This document shows positions 38,403 through 48,060 of a DNA stretch of 64,000 nt, in pieces (position 1 is the first letter of the stretch; the number at the start of each line of letters is the position of its first letter). The stretch comes from Oligoflexus sp. (lineage in GTDB: Bacteria > Bdellovibrionota_B > Oligoflexia > Oligoflexales > Oligoflexaceae), in NCBI RefSeq assembly GCF_035712445.1, contig NZ_DASTAT010000072.1, positions 1 to 64,000 of the forward strand, given 5' to 3'. The notes under the pieces were generated by a model, which had not been told where the DNA came from, searched no databases, and was given only the letters and a program-made list of their open reading frames with translations. Position numbers and translations under genes: made by a program.

Positions 38403-39117
38403 CGTTTCACGTGGAACATTTTCGGATATATCTCATCTTTTTGGCATAGAGATCATGCCAAGTGGAGGGGGATATTGTGTGTAGTGTTTCACGTGGAACA
38501 CTGTGGAGGGCTTAGGCGCTGCTGATTGTTTCACGTGGAACACTGTCGAGAGCCTAGGTGCTGTTGAGTGTTTCACGTGGAACAATCGAGCACCATTTCT
38601 GGATCACTTTATGTTTCACGTGGAACACTGCCCCCGCCCCCCCGCCATCGAATGTTTCACGTGGAACAATTGGACCGGAGTTTCGGGGGCTCTTTTTGTT
38701 TCACGTGGAACACTCTCATGGTGATGATGATGTTTCACGTAGAACAGTAGTTAACCATTTCTGGGCCACTTTGTGTTTCACGTGGAACACTGCCCTGCGC
38801 ACTCAGCACCGGATGTTTCACGTGGAACAGTCGAACACCATTTCTGGGCCGCTTTATGTTTCACGTGGAACACTGCCCCTGCCCCCGGCATCAAATGTTT
38901 CACGTGGAACAATTGGACCGGAATTTCGGGGGCTCTTTTTGTTTCACGTGGAACATTAGCTAAGTAACCACCGCTGAATGTTTCACGTGGAACACTACAA
39001 CTTAGATTTTAGCCCTACTATTCAGCTTCGAACTCAATCCGAGGACTCCCTGCTCATGGATGTTTCACCTTGAACTCGGCGAGGACAGATCGGCTCGTCA
39101 ATGTTTCACGTGAAACA
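38403..39117. repeat. Tandem array of parS centromere sites
   Basis: Sixteen-base sites matching TGTTTCACGTGGAACA (the reverse complement TGTTCCACGTGAAACA is the classical bacterial parS) start at 38403 (first base C), 38485, 38527, 38569, 38612, 38653, 38697, 38731 (one change, GTAGAA), 38774, 38814, 38857, 38896, 38940 and 38979, all in the same orientation. A degenerate copy is at 39061 and a perfect palindrome TGTTTCACGTGAAACA at 39102. Steps are 82, 42, 42, 43, 41, 44, 34, 43, 40, 43, 39, 44, 39, 82 and 41 bases, so about 42 bp (four helical turns) or twice that. Spacers of about 26 bp are themselves partly duplicated. Position beside parA-parB and 5 kb from oriC fits a ParB loading centre. 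Confidence 0.95.
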
Positions 39118-39242
39118 CTCCACCGTAGACTTGCGTCTCAGTATCCAACTTCGAACCTGTGATTAAGGACTCCCTGCAGATAGATGTTTCATGCGGATCA
39201 CTACCCCACCATTCAGGGGTATTCCCTGTATCATGTGGAGCA
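39118..39242. repeat. Decayed right edge of the parS array
   Basis: The phase of the array continues with damaged copies: about 39142 (9 of 16 bases), 39185 (TGTTTCATGCGGATCA) and 39227 (TGTATCATGTGGAGCA), at 40-43-42 steps. A similarly decayed unit fits near 39020 inside the array. These would bind ParB poorly or not at all. Confidence 0.6.
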
Positions 39243-40278
39243 CCACCCTGTAAAAAACGGCCATCGTGTACCGCAGACGACCAGCACTTAAATGCTGCGA
39301 GTGGAATATTGAATCACTGCTCCTGCTCTCAGTCTCTCCTTCGCTCGGAATACCCAGAACCAGAATCCGACGCGCCCAAGATGTTTCAGAGAAATACTTT
39401 AGATTTGAAGCTTTTCTAATGACGAGATGAAGGACTGCCCAAGTCAAAGCTCAGATTCCCCAAAAATCCATCATAGGAGTAAAATCCGACACTAAACCTG
39501 GAAGATCTGGATCTGCAAAAATTACAGCAGGTAGGAGCAAAAATTCTTCGCCATAAACTGAAACAGTGAGATAGGACTGAATATCTCAAACTCTGAACCC
39601 GTAATCTCACGTCATGGGGCAATCTTCTTCAGATGAATGCTGGATGAACATTCTCCGAGTTTTGCCTGCACCCGAAAACGAAGAATCCGGCAAAAGCGCA
39701 ATAGAATACCGTTCCATCCACACGCCCATCCAAAATCATCAAAGAAAATCCCAGAAAGCCCATTTTAGACTTCCTCGATAGCAAATTCGTACCCATCTAG
39801 ATCCATGCAAACTAAACACAGCTAGATAGATGTAAAATCGAAGATTTAAACCCGGAATTCGATCACATAAGAGCCGAATCAGGACGATTCAAGGCAAGAA
39901 ACAAGCACTTTACAAGATAGATCCGTATCAATAGGAACAAATAATCCAAAAAAAAGACCCTAACAAGCAAACTGAAAACCGATAACCCTATCATAAATTC
40001 ATTCTAGAACATCATATCGTCTAGACAGTCCCTCCCTCTTACCATTCAAGAAAACACCCCAACATAAACCAAGATACAAGGACTTCGAACAAGCTCCTCC
40101 AGGAATCAGGAATCGACTTTCGTCCAGAATGCCCACTACTCACACCCCAACTCCACGCAAGACGTCACCCAAGCCCCCTCACAGGCCTCCAACAACAACA
40201 CCTCAACTAACAATCATCCAAGAGAATTAAACACCGGGCAGGAAACCCAAAAGGCAGGCCGTAAGGCGGGAAAATCAC
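39243..40278. other. About 1 kb without genes, strongly G- and T-poor on the plus strand
   Basis: No convincing coding region or RNA gene on either strand; the few ORFs (near 39163-39447 and 39416-39622, minus) look random. One more parS-like remnant may be at 39382 (TGTTTCAGAGAAATAC). From about 39840 to 40270 the plus strand is mostly A and C, so the minus strand, which is the leading strand left of the origin, is rich in G and T. I see no further repeats. Confidence 0.6.
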
Positions 40279-40314
40279 AAAAAAAGAAGGGAGTGTTCCA
40301 CGTGAAACACTCCC
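40279..40314 (-). terminator. atpE intrinsic terminator whose stem contains a parS site
   Basis: On the minus strand, 22 bases past the atpE stop, a 26-base near-perfect palindrome (40289-40314) is followed by TTC and a run of seven T (40279-40285). The palindrome is GGGAG...CTCCC around TGTTCCACGTGAAACA (40294-40309, plus strand), an exact classical parS. The only mismatch becomes a G-U pair in RNA. It thus reads as terminator and as ParB site. Confidence 0.85.
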
Positions 40315-40336
40315 AACCAAAATAAGCCAATTAGAC

Positions 40337-40645
40337 TTACTTGTTGTACCAGAGGAATGCGATGATGAAGCCCATGATGGCCTGGAATTCGATCAGAGCG
40401 AGGGCGATGATCATAGGTGTGAACACCTTGTCAGCAGCCGTTGGGTTGCGAGCGATACCCGAGAGAGCAGCATCAGCAGCGCGACCTTGACCCAAGGTAC
40501 CGCCGAGAGCGGCGAGGCCGATGGCCAGTGCCGAACCAACAGCCACGAGGCCAGGGTTGGTGGAAACAACAGTGGTTGCGTCCTGACCGAAAGCAGCCGA
40601 CGAAGCGGCGAGAGTGCTGAGAACTGCGAACGATTTGAATTTCAT
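40337..40645 (-). CDS. atpE: ATP synthase c subunit with signal-peptide-like leader
   Basis: Rotor-ring subunit of 102 residues. A leader (MKFKSFAVLSTLAASSAAFG) like a Sec signal peptide precedes the mature protein. Then two helices: first VGSALAIGLAALGGTLGQG with the conserved loop RNP, second LIEFQAIMGFIIAFLW with the ion-carrying Glu86. The residue after the Glu is Phe, not the Ser of known sodium-binding rings, so proton coupling is more likely (inference). ATG at 40645 preceded by GAGGA. Ends in the parS-containing terminator. Confidence 0.95.
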   Translation of the reverse strand: MKFKSFAVLSTLAASSAAFGQDATTVVSTNPGLVAVGSALAIGLAALGGTLGQGRAADAALSGIARNPTAADKVFTPMIIALALIEFQAIMGFIIAFLWYNK

Positions 40646-40789
40646 AAAATCCTCAAAAAAAACCAGGGTTAACGACACCTTCCGAAAAACCGCCCCTTCC
40701 CTTCTCTTGGTCTCGATCGGATGCTGCAGGTGCTCTATGGCGGGAGCAGGCACATCATCCGATCCGGCAAAGGGCGGATCCCGAAGGCA

Positions 40790-41590
40790 TCAGTGATCGT
40801 GCGAAGTCGCGAGCGAGATATAAATGCTGCTGAGCAGCGTAAACACGAAGCTCTGGAGGCAGGCCACCAGAAGTCCGAAAAAGAGCAGGAACGATGGGAA
40901 AACAAGCTTGGTCAAGCCGGTAAACACGGACAAAACCAAATGGTCACCAAAGATGTTCCCGTAAAGACGAAGACTGAGGGACAATGGACGCGCCATCATA
41001 CCGATGATTTCAATCGCGAAAAGGAAAGGCATCATCCAGATCACAGGACCGGCATAGGTTCTGAGGTAACCGAAGAAACCATGCTCCCTGACACCCGCGT
41101 AGTTAAACACGAGGAAAATGAAAAGACCCAGCACAAGGTTGGTATTGATACTCTCAGTCGCTGGAGTGAAGCCGGGAACGAGGCCCGTAAGGTTACTGAT
41201 CAGAATAAAAAAGAACACACCGAAGAGAACGGGCAGGAAGGGACGCGCTTTCTCGGGCCCGATGGAATTGGCCGCCAGGTCGTGAACGAATTCCGCGATC
41301 ATTTCCACGATGCTTCTCAGGTTGAATTTACCCGATGGCGTCTGATCCTGAGTGGCGCTCACGCGGCTTTTATAGATAAGGCCTATCACCAGAGTGATAA
41401 GGAAGGTGACAGCCGCACCGACCAAAGGCTTCAGGTCTTCCATCAGATGATGGTCATGAACGCCCAACGCATGCAAAAGCATTCCGTAATAGCTGATAAA
41501 AGTCACCCCGCCCCCGCCTGCTGCGAAAGCTTGGGAAGCCGAGGATCCAACCGCTAAAGCCGCCAGAAAATGCTGCGTCTTTTTTCCCAT
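40790..41590 (-). CDS. atpB: ATP synthase a subunit
   Basis: Stator membrane subunit of about 266 residues forming the ion half-channels. The essential Arg is in LSLSLRLYGNIFGDHLVL, and the C-terminal helices (FGLLVACLQSFVFTLLSSIYI) are typical. The N-terminus (GKKTQHFLAALAVGSSASQAFAAGGG) again resembles a cleavable signal peptide, as for atpE. ATG at 41590 chosen; an upstream TTG at 41623 is unlikely. 144 bases separate it from atpE. Confidence 0.96.
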   Translation of the reverse strand: MGKKTQHFLAALAVGSSASQAFAAGGGGVTFISYYGMLLHALGVHDHHLMEDLKPLVGAAVTFLITLVIGLIYKSRVSATQDQTPSGKFNLRSIVEMIAEFVHDLAANSIGPEKARPFLPVLFGVFFFILISNLTGLVPGFTPATESINTNLVLGLFIFLVFNYAGVREHGFFGYLRTYAGPVIWMMPFLFAIEIIGMMARPLSLSLRLYGNIFGDHLVLSVFTGLTKLVFPSFLLFFGLLVACLQSFVFTLLSSIYISLATSHDH

Positions 41591-41687
41591 TGTGGCGTTA
41601 CCCTTTATGTCCAGACTGATCAAAGATTCTTAAAATGGATGTCCTTACTAACTGATTTTAGCCTTCGTGAACAGCACAAAACGAGTC

Positions 41688-42098
41688 TCAGGACTTCGGA
41701 GGAGCTGTGGTTCCGGCTGCCAGGCTTCGCAGATAGGTTACGACCTGAATCCCCGTCAAGACGATCAGGGAAAGCAAAGAGCCCAAAGCCACGTAAAAGC
41801 CCGATAATTCCAGCACCACAAGCAGAACGAAGAGCGCTCCAATCAGGCCCAGAAACTTCGCCATCGAGCCGAGCGTCAACCAGAGTTTGGCCCGCGCTGA
41901 GCTATGTCCGTGCGCAGCCACATCCACGAGCGTGCGGCTGATGCTTTTCAGGGCCAAAAAATTCAAGGCGAAGAGCACATAGCCCGCCGCCAAAGATTTC
42001 ACAGCATGCGAATCGGTCGTAAGGCTGGCCACACCAACGGCGGCCAGCAGTCCAACGATCAAGCCAATGACACTGTTACGATCAAAGGTTTTTTTCAT
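41688..42098 (-). CDS. atpI: ATP synthase subunit I-like membrane protein
   Basis: Hydrophobic protein of about 136 residues with four predicted helices (SVIGLIVGLLAAVGVASL, AAGYVLFALNFLAL, FLGLIGALFVLLVVLEL, LSLIVLTGIQVVTYL). Sequence is weakly conserved, but this size, topology and place before atpB match AtpI, which helps c-ring assembly. Start at 42098 overlaps the atpZ end by 17 bases; an ATG at 42128 is also possible. Confidence 0.7.
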   Translation of the reverse strand: MKKTFDRNSVIGLIVGLLAAVGVASLTTDSHAVKSLAAGYVLFALNFLALKSISRTLVDVAAHGHSSARAKLWLTLGSMAKFLGLIGALFVLLVVLELSGFYVALGSLLSLIVLTGIQVVTYLRSLAAGTTAPPKS

Positions 42099-42336
42099 CC
42101 AAGGACTCTTTCTTCGGTGTTTCGCCATCTTTTTGGGACTTCATGAGCGAGCGGAATAGGACATACCAGGAACGAATAATCAGAAGCAAGCCCAAAGGGT
42201 AGGTCACATTCGCCCAACTCCAGCTCTTCGGATAGTGTTCATTCAGATAGCCTGTCGCCCAAAATGCCATGCCTATGTAAACGAGAGTTTCAAAATTGGC
42301 CGCGAGCAGGTGTCCCATTTGGTGAATCGGTTTCAT
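42082..42336 (-). CDS. AtpZ-like small membrane protein
   Basis: Protein of 84 residues with two hydrophobic segments (FETLVYIGMAFWATGYL; VTYPLGLLLIIRSWYVLF) separated by a polar turn, and a charged C-terminus. AtpZ-type proteins of this form open F0 blocks and have been linked to magnesium or calcium handling or assembly of the synthase. The call rests on topology and position. ATG at 42336 preceded by AGGGGA; first gene of the F0 block. Confidence 0.6.
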   Translation of the reverse strand: MKPIHQMGHLLAANFETLVYIGMAFWATGYLNEHYPKSWSWANVTYPLGLLLIIRSWYVLFRSLMKSQKDGETPKKESLDEKNL

Positions 42337-42425
42337 GAAATTCAAAATCCCCTATGAGGAAAAATCAAACTATTAAGACGCAGCAGGCGGAGCGTGAGCG
42401 ATCATTCTTCGTGCTCTACGACTGT

Positions 42426-42434
42426 TTATCCACA
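42426..42434. promoter_or_regulatory. DnaA box between atpZ and dnaA
   Basis: Exact TTATCCACA in the divergent promoter region. On the minus strand it overlaps a possible F0 promoter (TTAACG, 16 bases, GATAAA). It would allow DnaA to control dnaA and perhaps the F0 genes. Confidence 0.7.
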
Positions 42435-42492
42435 GCCTCGTACGATCGTTAACTTCCTAATTTTACTTAAATATCTTTGACACCCTTTGGCC

Positions 42493-42520
42493 TTGATAAG
42501 GCCTCCCCCCCTGTGATACT
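42493..42520 (+). promoter_or_regulatory. Candidate dnaA promoter
   Basis: TTGATA at 42493-42498 and GATACT at 42515-42520, spacer 16 bases, about 76 bases before the dnaA ATG. A second TTGACA lies at 42477 without a matching -10 at standard distance. Confidence 0.45.
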
Positions 42521-42596
42521 TTTTTCCATTCTCGTCAGCTACGACTTCCCTCGGAGCCTATACTCCGACGCAACCGAACGCCAGGACTCTTACCTC

Positions 42597-44084
42597 ATGC
42601 AAACTCTCTTTCCATCTCATGGTCATGACGCGAAGAAACCTTCACCAGGTTTTGACGGCGAGAGCAGCGACAACTGGCAACGTATCAAAGAGGCGCTCAG
42701 GCAGATGCTGCCCGAGGCGGATTTTCAGCAATCCATTGAGCCGCTGAAATCACGCGTCGTCTCTGACTCCGAGATAGTCCTGACATTTCCGGATATGAGT
42801 TCCTATCAAAAGGTTCTCAATTCCTATATGGATCAGCTCGACTACTGCAAAGCCACTCTGGGCCTGCCTGTCCTGCTTCGATTTGAGATCGAAGGTGCGG
42901 GCAGCACCGAAGTCGATGCGGATCCTTTGGACCTGGATTTCACTGCGCTTAACGAAACACCTCAGGCCCCTGCGGGTTATCCCGAGCCGGATGGAGCATT
43001 CCCGAGCGATCAGCGTGAAGCCTCGAACATAGTTGCAAGGGCTTTGACTCTGCAGTCCCAGCTGAACGCGGAATATACTTTCCAAACCTTTGTCAACGGC
43101 CCCAGTAACCAGTTTGCCCATGCATCCTGCCTGGCTGTGGCGGATGCACCAGGACAAACCTATAACCCGCTCTTTCTTTACGGCGGAACCGGCCTCGGCA
43201 AGACGCATCTTCTGCATGCCGTGGGCAACAAGGTTTTGAAGACGAAAAGCAACGCTGTGATCACCTATATCACCAGCGAAAGGTTCATGAATGAACTGAT
43301 CTACTGCCTGCGCTTCAATAAAATGTGGGATTTCCGCCGGAAATATCGCAACTGCGATGTGCTTCTGGTCGACGATATCCAATTCATTTCGGGAAAAGAG
43401 CGGACCCAGGAGGAATTTTTCCACACCTTCAACGCTCTTTATGAAGCGAAAAAGCAGATCGTGGTGACCTCCGATATCTTTCCCCAGGATATCCCGGATA
43501 TCGAGGACCGCCTGAGGAACCGCTTTCAATGGGGTCTGATCGCGGATATCCAGCCGCCTGATATCGAGCATCGCGTGGCGATCCTTATGAACAAGGCGGA
43601 GAAGCAGGGCATGATCCTGCAGTCGGCCGTGGCGGAATATATCGCCACCCATGCCAAGGGCAATATCCGCGTTCTGGAAGGCGCCTTACGCCGCGTGATC
43701 GCCTTTGCCGCTCTTCAGGGGCGGCCCATCAACGTGCAGCTGGCCTCGGAAATCCTCCAGGACGTGCTGGTTGATAAAAATAGCGACAGCAACATCTCGA
43801 TTGAAGCGATTCAAAAGATCGTGGCGGAGCATTTCAAGATCAAGGTGTCCGATCTGAAGTCCAAAAAGCGCCAGCGCGCCCTGTCCTTTCCCAGGCAAAT
43901 CGCGATGTTTCTGGCACGTGTTCGCACCCAGTCCTCGTTTCCGGAGATTGGAACCTTTTTTGGCGGCAAGGACCACACAACCGTGATGCACGCCGTCAAG
44001 AAAATCGAGAAGGACCGCAAAAAGGACTTGGAACTCAAGGCTCAGCTCGAGGCGATTGAACGCAAATTGGACGTTATTTCCTGA
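42597..44084 (+). CDS. dnaA: Chromosomal replication initiator DnaA
   Basis: Origin-binding AAA+ protein of 495 residues. Domain I is at about 25-100; a Pro/Asp/Glu-rich domain II to about 150; AAA+ domain with Walker A GGTGLGKTH (196-203), Walker B LLVDDIQFISGKERTQEEFF, and sensor II GNIRVLEGALRRV; domain IV with FPRQIAMFLAR and the DnaA signature KDHTTVMHAVKKI. I chose the ATG at 42597 (MQTLFPSHGH), with AGGA upstream, over an ORF start at 42477 inside the promoter. Its binding sites follow directly. Confidence 0.97.
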   Translation: MQTLFPSHGHDAKKPSPGFDGESSDNWQRIKEALRQMLPEADFQQSIEPLKSRVVSDSEIVLTFPDMSSYQKVLNSYMDQLDYCKATLGLPVLLRFEIEGAGSTEVDADPLDLDFTALNETPQAPAGYPEPDGAFPSDQREASNIVARALTLQSQLNAEYTFQTFVNGPSNQFAHASCLAVADAPGQTYNPLFLYGGTGLGKTHLLHAVGNKVLKTKSNAVITYITSERFMNELIYCLRFNKMWDFRRKYRNCDVLLVDDIQFISGKERTQEEFFHTFNALYEAKKQIVVTSDIFPQDIPDIEDRLRNRFQWGLIADIQPPDIEHRVAILMNKAEKQGMILQSAVAEYIATHAKGNIRVLEGALRRVIAFAALQGRPINVQLASEILQDVLVDKNSDSNISIEAIQKIVAEHFKIKVSDLKSKKRQRALSFPRQIAMFLARVRTQSSFPEIGTFFGGKDHTTVMHAVKKIEKDRKKDLELKAQLEAIERKLDVIS

Positions 44085-44103
44085 GCCAGAGTCATTATGC
44101 GCC

Positions 44104-44268
44104 TGTGGACAAGCTGTGGATAACCATGGGGATAAGCTGGGGATAAAATGTGGATAACTTCGAACCAAAACTTATCCACATTTTAATCCACAAGTTTTCC
44201 ACAGGGTTGTCCACAAGACAAAGCGGTTCTTAAGTTAATAAAAACAGTAGGATGGCGAGTTTTCCACA
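44104..44268. other. oriC: DnaA-box cluster between dnaA and dnaN
   Basis: Exact TGTGGATAA boxes at 44115-44123, 44149-44157 and (reverse) 44172-44180. Close variants at 44104 (TGTGGACAA), 44127 and 44138 (TGGGGATAA), 44184 (TAATCCACA), 44195 and 44260 (TTTTCCACA) and 44207 (TTGTCCACA). The first five point one way, the later ones the other, giving a large inverted arrangement. Location between dnaA and dnaN, with strand reversal of genes around it, identifies the chromosomal origin. Confidence 0.95.
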
Positions 44269-44332
44269 GATAAGCCCCTTCACCTACTACTACTATTACT
44301 AGAGAAATTAAAAATAATTTTAAAAACAGAAG
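44269..44332 (+). other. Origin unwinding element: GC cluster, DnaA-trios and AT-rich duplex
   Basis: Directly after the DnaA box at 44260 comes a GC-rich step (CCCCTTCAC), then CTACTACTACTATTACTAG (44284-44302), a series of three-base repeats like the DnaA-trio element of Bacillus subtilis, then an A+T-rich stretch (44303-44330). This order is that of the basal unwinding system described in bacteria. The dnaN ribosome-binding site (GGAGG, 44342-44346) follows. Confidence 0.88.
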
Positions 44333-44356
44333 AAGGCAGCCGGAGGAAAAAAGACA

Positions 44357-45475
44357 ATGCGGGTGAAGATCGAAAAGGGACAACTCAGCACAGCGACATC
44401 AAGGTCGCAAGGAGCGGTATCCGAAAGGAACCTCGCTCAACTGGGCTTTCTTGCTCGGGAGGGTCAGCTCCACATTGCAGCCGCAGATCGCGTGATTGCC
44501 ATCTACAATCGCCTCGACTGCGAAGTTCTTCAGGAGGGCTCGGTCTTTGTCCCTGCGAAGCTCTTCTCGGACGTTGTGAGGGAATTGCCCGATGGAATGG
44601 TCGAGATCATTTCCGAGGACAACCAGGTCATCGTGATCGCAGGTGAGAAGAAGGAATTCACGATGAAGCTGCCGCGGGTGGAAGATCGCGCCTGGCAGGA
44701 GCCTCCCGTTCTTGAGGCCTCCAGCGAAGCTCTCCTTCCTACGGAAAAACTGGCTTACATTATCGACCAGGTTCAGTTCTGCGTCGTCCCGGATTCCCCA
44801 CGGAACTATGGCTCTGTTGGATATCTGCACAGACCCAAGGATAACAGCCTGCGCCTCGTCGGAACCGATGGCTATCGCTTGTCCTATGCCGAAGTGGAAC
44901 TCGAACTGCCCGAGCACTTCCTGAAAAATGGCGTTTGTCTTTCCAAGCGCGCATTGCAGGAGCTGCATCGCATGTGCTCCGAGGGTTTCACGGAGATTGC
45001 CCTTGCTGTTTCGCAGGATCAGACCACCATGGAAGCCCGCGTGCCCGGCTATCAGCTGTTCGTTCGACTGTCTGCAGTGCGTTATCCCAACTATTACGGG
45101 GTCCTGCCGCGCAACAGTCTGAGCCATGTGAAAGTACAGCGCCCGTACCTGCAAAACGTTGCCAAACGCGTACTGCTGGCTTCGGACAAGACCCGAGCTT
45201 TGCAGTTGTGCTTTTCAGATTACTCGCTTACCCTAAGATCGAGGACGCTGGGAAGCTCAGAAGGACAGGAAAGTATCGCATTGGCGGATTACTCTGACGG
45301 TGAGCGCGAGCTGGCTATCAACGGCAAGTTCTTAACAGATGTTTTCTCGACTATGTCGAGTGACGAGGTGACGATTAATTTCGGCTCGGATGAAGATCCC
45401 ATAGTCCTGGTACCCTTTTCCGAACCCACCAGTTGCCATTCGATGCACGTCTTGGTTCCCATAAAAGAAAGCTAA
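44357..45475 (+). CDS. dnaN: DNA polymerase III beta sliding clamp DnaN
   Basis: Ring clamp of 372 residues with three clamp domains. Seen are domain 1 with FVPAKLFSDVVRELPDG, domain 2 with GTDGYRLSYAEVEL and LSKRALQELHRM, VRYPNYYGVLPRN, and the domain 3 DVFSTMSSDEVTINF. The usual C-terminus (MPMRL) is replaced by HVLVPIKES. GGAGG lies ten bases before the ATG. recF, often next, is absent; gyrB follows after nine bases. Confidence 0.96.
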   Translation: MRVKIEKGQLSTATSRSQGAVSERNLAQLGFLAREGQLHIAAADRVIAIYNRLDCEVLQEGSVFVPAKLFSDVVRELPDGMVEIISEDNQVIVIAGEKKEFTMKLPRVEDRAWQEPPVLEASSEALLPTEKLAYIIDQVQFCVVPDSPRNYGSVGYLHRPKDNSLRLVGTDGYRLSYAEVELELPEHFLKNGVCLSKRALQELHRMCSEGFTEIALAVSQDQTTMEARVPGYQLFVRLSAVRYPNYYGVLPRNSLSHVKVQRPYLQNVAKRVLLASDKTRALQLCFSDYSLTLRSRTLGSSEGQESIALADYSDGERELAINGKFLTDVFSTMSSDEVTINFGSDEDPIVLVPFSEPTSCHSMHVLVPIKES

Positions 45476-48043
<2,568 letters not shown>

Positions 48044-48060
48044 CTTTTTTTAGGTGATGC

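Noticed and set aside
38503..38967. Overlapping plus-strand ORFs with repeated FHVEH/SRGT/FTWN peptides
   Set aside because: These arise from translating the parS repeats in several frames; they lack ribosome-binding sites and any family match.
38400..39000. Regularly spaced short repeats resembling a CRISPR array
   Set aside because: Repeats are 16-bp parS sites, palindromic and shared with the known ParB target; spacers are only about 26 bp and duplicated among themselves; no cas genes are near.
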